A stretch of DNA of 64,000 bases from Clostridia bacterium (lineage in GTDB: Bacteria > Bacillota > Clostridia > Christensenellales > UBA1242). Within the stretch, counting starts at the first letter, position 1; every line of letters starts with the position of its first letter. Under the pieces are notes generated by a model. The model was not told where the DNA came from. It worked only from the letters and a program-made list of their open reading frames with translations, and searched no databases. A program made the position numbers and the translations under genes. The stretch is from assembly GCA_017541375.1 (NCBI GenBank), contig JAFXZE010000002.1:1-64000 (forward strand). Direction: 5' to 3'. Below, in pieces: positions 62,578-64,000 of this stretch.

Positions 62578-62628
62578 AAGCATGTCTAATGGGAAAAATT
62601 AGGAGTTTAAAAAAGAGGGGATTAAAAA

Positions 62629-64000
62629 ATGGAAAGATTATCAAGAAAAGAGTATTTGATTCGTATTGCGGATGAATACAGAAAAGCTAGTGGTAATGCC
62701 GCTGAGCAAGAAAAAATTAAAAGAGAAAGTGTAGAGCGTTTAAAATCGGTTTACATGATGTCGGAAGCAACTGCAAAATTTATTATTGAAAAAGAACTAC
62801 CCAAATTTGATAAAGACGAGTATAGTAGATTAGGCGACTTTAATAAAGATTTGATGTCACTTTTTTCTGCTATGGTTGTCAATATGGATGAGATTGAAAG
62901 ACAAAAATTGGATGAAGCAGTTCAAACAGGAGATTGGCAAAATGTCCGTACTAGACTTATACTAGACCTTAAAACTGACTGGCTCCACTGTGCAAGGATA
63001 GTAAAGGATATAGTATCTGATGCGATAATTTCAATTCAAGATTTCTACCTTAGGGAAGTGAAAGAAACTATGTATAAGTTTAGAAAATCATCGACTAGCG
63101 AAAAACGATCTCTTATCGGTGGTTTAGGTGCATTAAAACATGGGGCATTGAGAAAAGTTAAAAATGGCTTGGGGAGATTTCTTAAGAAAAAAGATGAGTG
63201 TATAGATGAGCATGAAAAAGTTATAGATTATATCGATGCTAAGGTTGGCAAGCTTGCTAAAATTGAAGATAAGCGAAAAATCCTATCAATGGAACTTGAA
63301 TTAAGAAAGAGAAAACATAAAGAAGATTTTGAAAGGGCTGCTTGGCAAGTTGCACTTGATCACACTACTGGTACAACAATTCCTACTAAAGACGTATATA
63401 GTTACATTCTTCATGGTGCAGTGCCAATGTTTAATAATTGGGAAAAGTTATATCTTGACCCAGCTAAAATGAGAACTGAAGAAAGAGCAAAAGGTAAAAC
63501 AGAAGCTGAAACTGGTGTTCCAGCTCTAATACCAGGTGAAAGAGAAAAGGGTGCAGGTACTGATAAGCCAGCTCTAATACCAGGTGCTCCAAAAGATAAA
63601 AATGATGAAAGTTCTAAGCCAGAAGAAGGCGCTAGGGAAGAAATTTTGAGGCTTCCTTCAGGAAAACCTCACGTATCTCCTTTGGATAAAAATAAGAATA
63701 ATGGCGTGTCTATTGATAAACCTACTATTATAGAACGTATTCCTGCAGCTAATGATGATGGAGGAACTGCGGTGATTCCAGCAGGAAACTCTGGGCTACA
63801 TTTTGTGGATGATTGGAAAAAAACAGATGATTCAGACTATATGAGTAATCTTATTAATGCTATAGAAGGTGCAAAAATACCTGAGGAATGGAAAAAGGTT
63901 ATAAAAGATAGATTTGAAGAATTGAAAAGGCGATCAGAGGCGAAGAATAGCCATGCAAAATTGCCTAGAATAATTCAGACATCAACAATTAGAGATGTTG
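62629..64000 (+). CDS. Hypothetical coiled-coil protein, truncated by the window end
   Basis: An open frame runs from ATG 62629 (AGAGGGG upstream) to the window edge without a stop, at least 457 residues. It starts MERLSRKEYLIRIADEY. The first ~270 residues are charged and helical (coiled-coil-like, ISIQDFYLREVKETMYKF). A Pro/Gly/Lys-rich linker follows, with PALIPG occurring twice from an identical 18-bp repeat (63520-63537 and 63568-63585). No family is recognised. The strong promoter, size and composition resemble the orphan at 2839. Confidence 0.7.
   Translation, partial: MERLSRKEYLIRIADEYRKASGNAAEQEKIKRESVERLKSVYMMSEATAKFIIEKELPKFDKDEYSRLGDFNKDLMSLFSAMVVNMDEIERQKLDEAVQTGDWQNVRTRLILDLKTDWLHCARIVKDIVSDAIISIQDFYLREVKETMYKFRKSSTSEKRSLIGGLGALKHGALRKVKNGLGRFLKKKDECIDEHEKVIDYIDAKVGKLAKIEDKRKILSMELELRKRKHKEDFERAAWQVALDHTTGTTIPTKDVYSYILHGAVPMFNNWEKLYLDPAKMRTEERAKGKTEAETGVPALIPGEREKGAGTDKPALIPGAPKDKNDESSKPEEGAREEILRLPSGKPHVSPLDKNKNNGVSIDKPTIIERIPAANDDGGTAVIPAGNSGLHFVDDWKKTDDSDYMSNLINAIEGAKIPEEWKKVIKDRFEELKRRSEAKNSHAKLPRIIQTSTIRDV

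Overview
The window is AT-rich and co-directional, with most genes on the + strand. It has clear Shine-Dalgarno sites, TTGACA/TATAAT-type promoters with a very regular 17-bp spacer, and TGA used as an ordinary stop. A complete spoIIIAA-AH operon, spoIVB, spo0A, spoIIM and a dacF-type carboxypeptidase point to an endospore-forming Bacillota of the Clostridia type. Several divergent core proteins and many lineage-only proteins suggest an uncultured, probably gut-associated branch. That placement is inference; no 16S gene is present.

Layout. 1-600: 3' end of 23S rRNA, a separate promoter, 5S rRNA and a terminator. 700-9352: recA, rpsO with a structured leader, and lineage-specific genes including a 1472-residue orphan and a small Cys/Pro-rich minus-strand gene. 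9438-17493: lgt, a DivIVA-like protein, the dnaB-dnaI-type helicase-loading pair (minus), an M1 peptidase lipoprotein, a non-coding palindromic element and a U32 protein (minus). 17609-29487: sporulation and housekeeping block (spoIIIAA-AH, asp23, nusB, xseAB, a CNNM-like membrane protein, argR, spoIVB, spo0A, spoIIM, dacF). 29591-36765: two YugP-like proteins that have lost the HExxH zinc site, rpiB, a lipoprotein, feoAB, der, plsY. 36787-36890: a short GC-rich structured element and a terminator. 37482-49293: pcrA-ligA, gatCAB-rpoZ-priA, rsgA-rpe. 49437-53199: rplM-rpsI, an orphan, tmcAL (minus), rpmF. 53215-55575: a Rho-like protein without the Walker A lysine and an unknown gene (both minus). 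55846-64000: a large Ig-like surface protein, a Gly/His-rich membrane zinc-ribbon protein, rpsB-tsf, and an orphan running off the end.

How the genes fit together. The core is DNA replication and repair (recA, pcrA, ligA, priA, helicase loaders), translation (rpsO, rplM, rpsI, rpmF, rpsB, tsf, gatCAB, rsgA, der) and mother-cell sporulation. A recurring theme is conserved folds whose catalytic residues are gone: Spo0A with a receiver lacking the phospho-acceptor Asp, two HExxH-less YugP proteins, a Rho-like protein lacking ATPase residues, and FeoB with an altered G4 motif. A second theme is non-standard translation initiation: an apparent AUU start for rsgA and a set of genes whose -10 box lies only 5-6 nt before the start codon with no Shine-Dalgarno site, suggesting leaderless mRNAs. 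No CRISPR array, insertion sequence or phage genes were seen.
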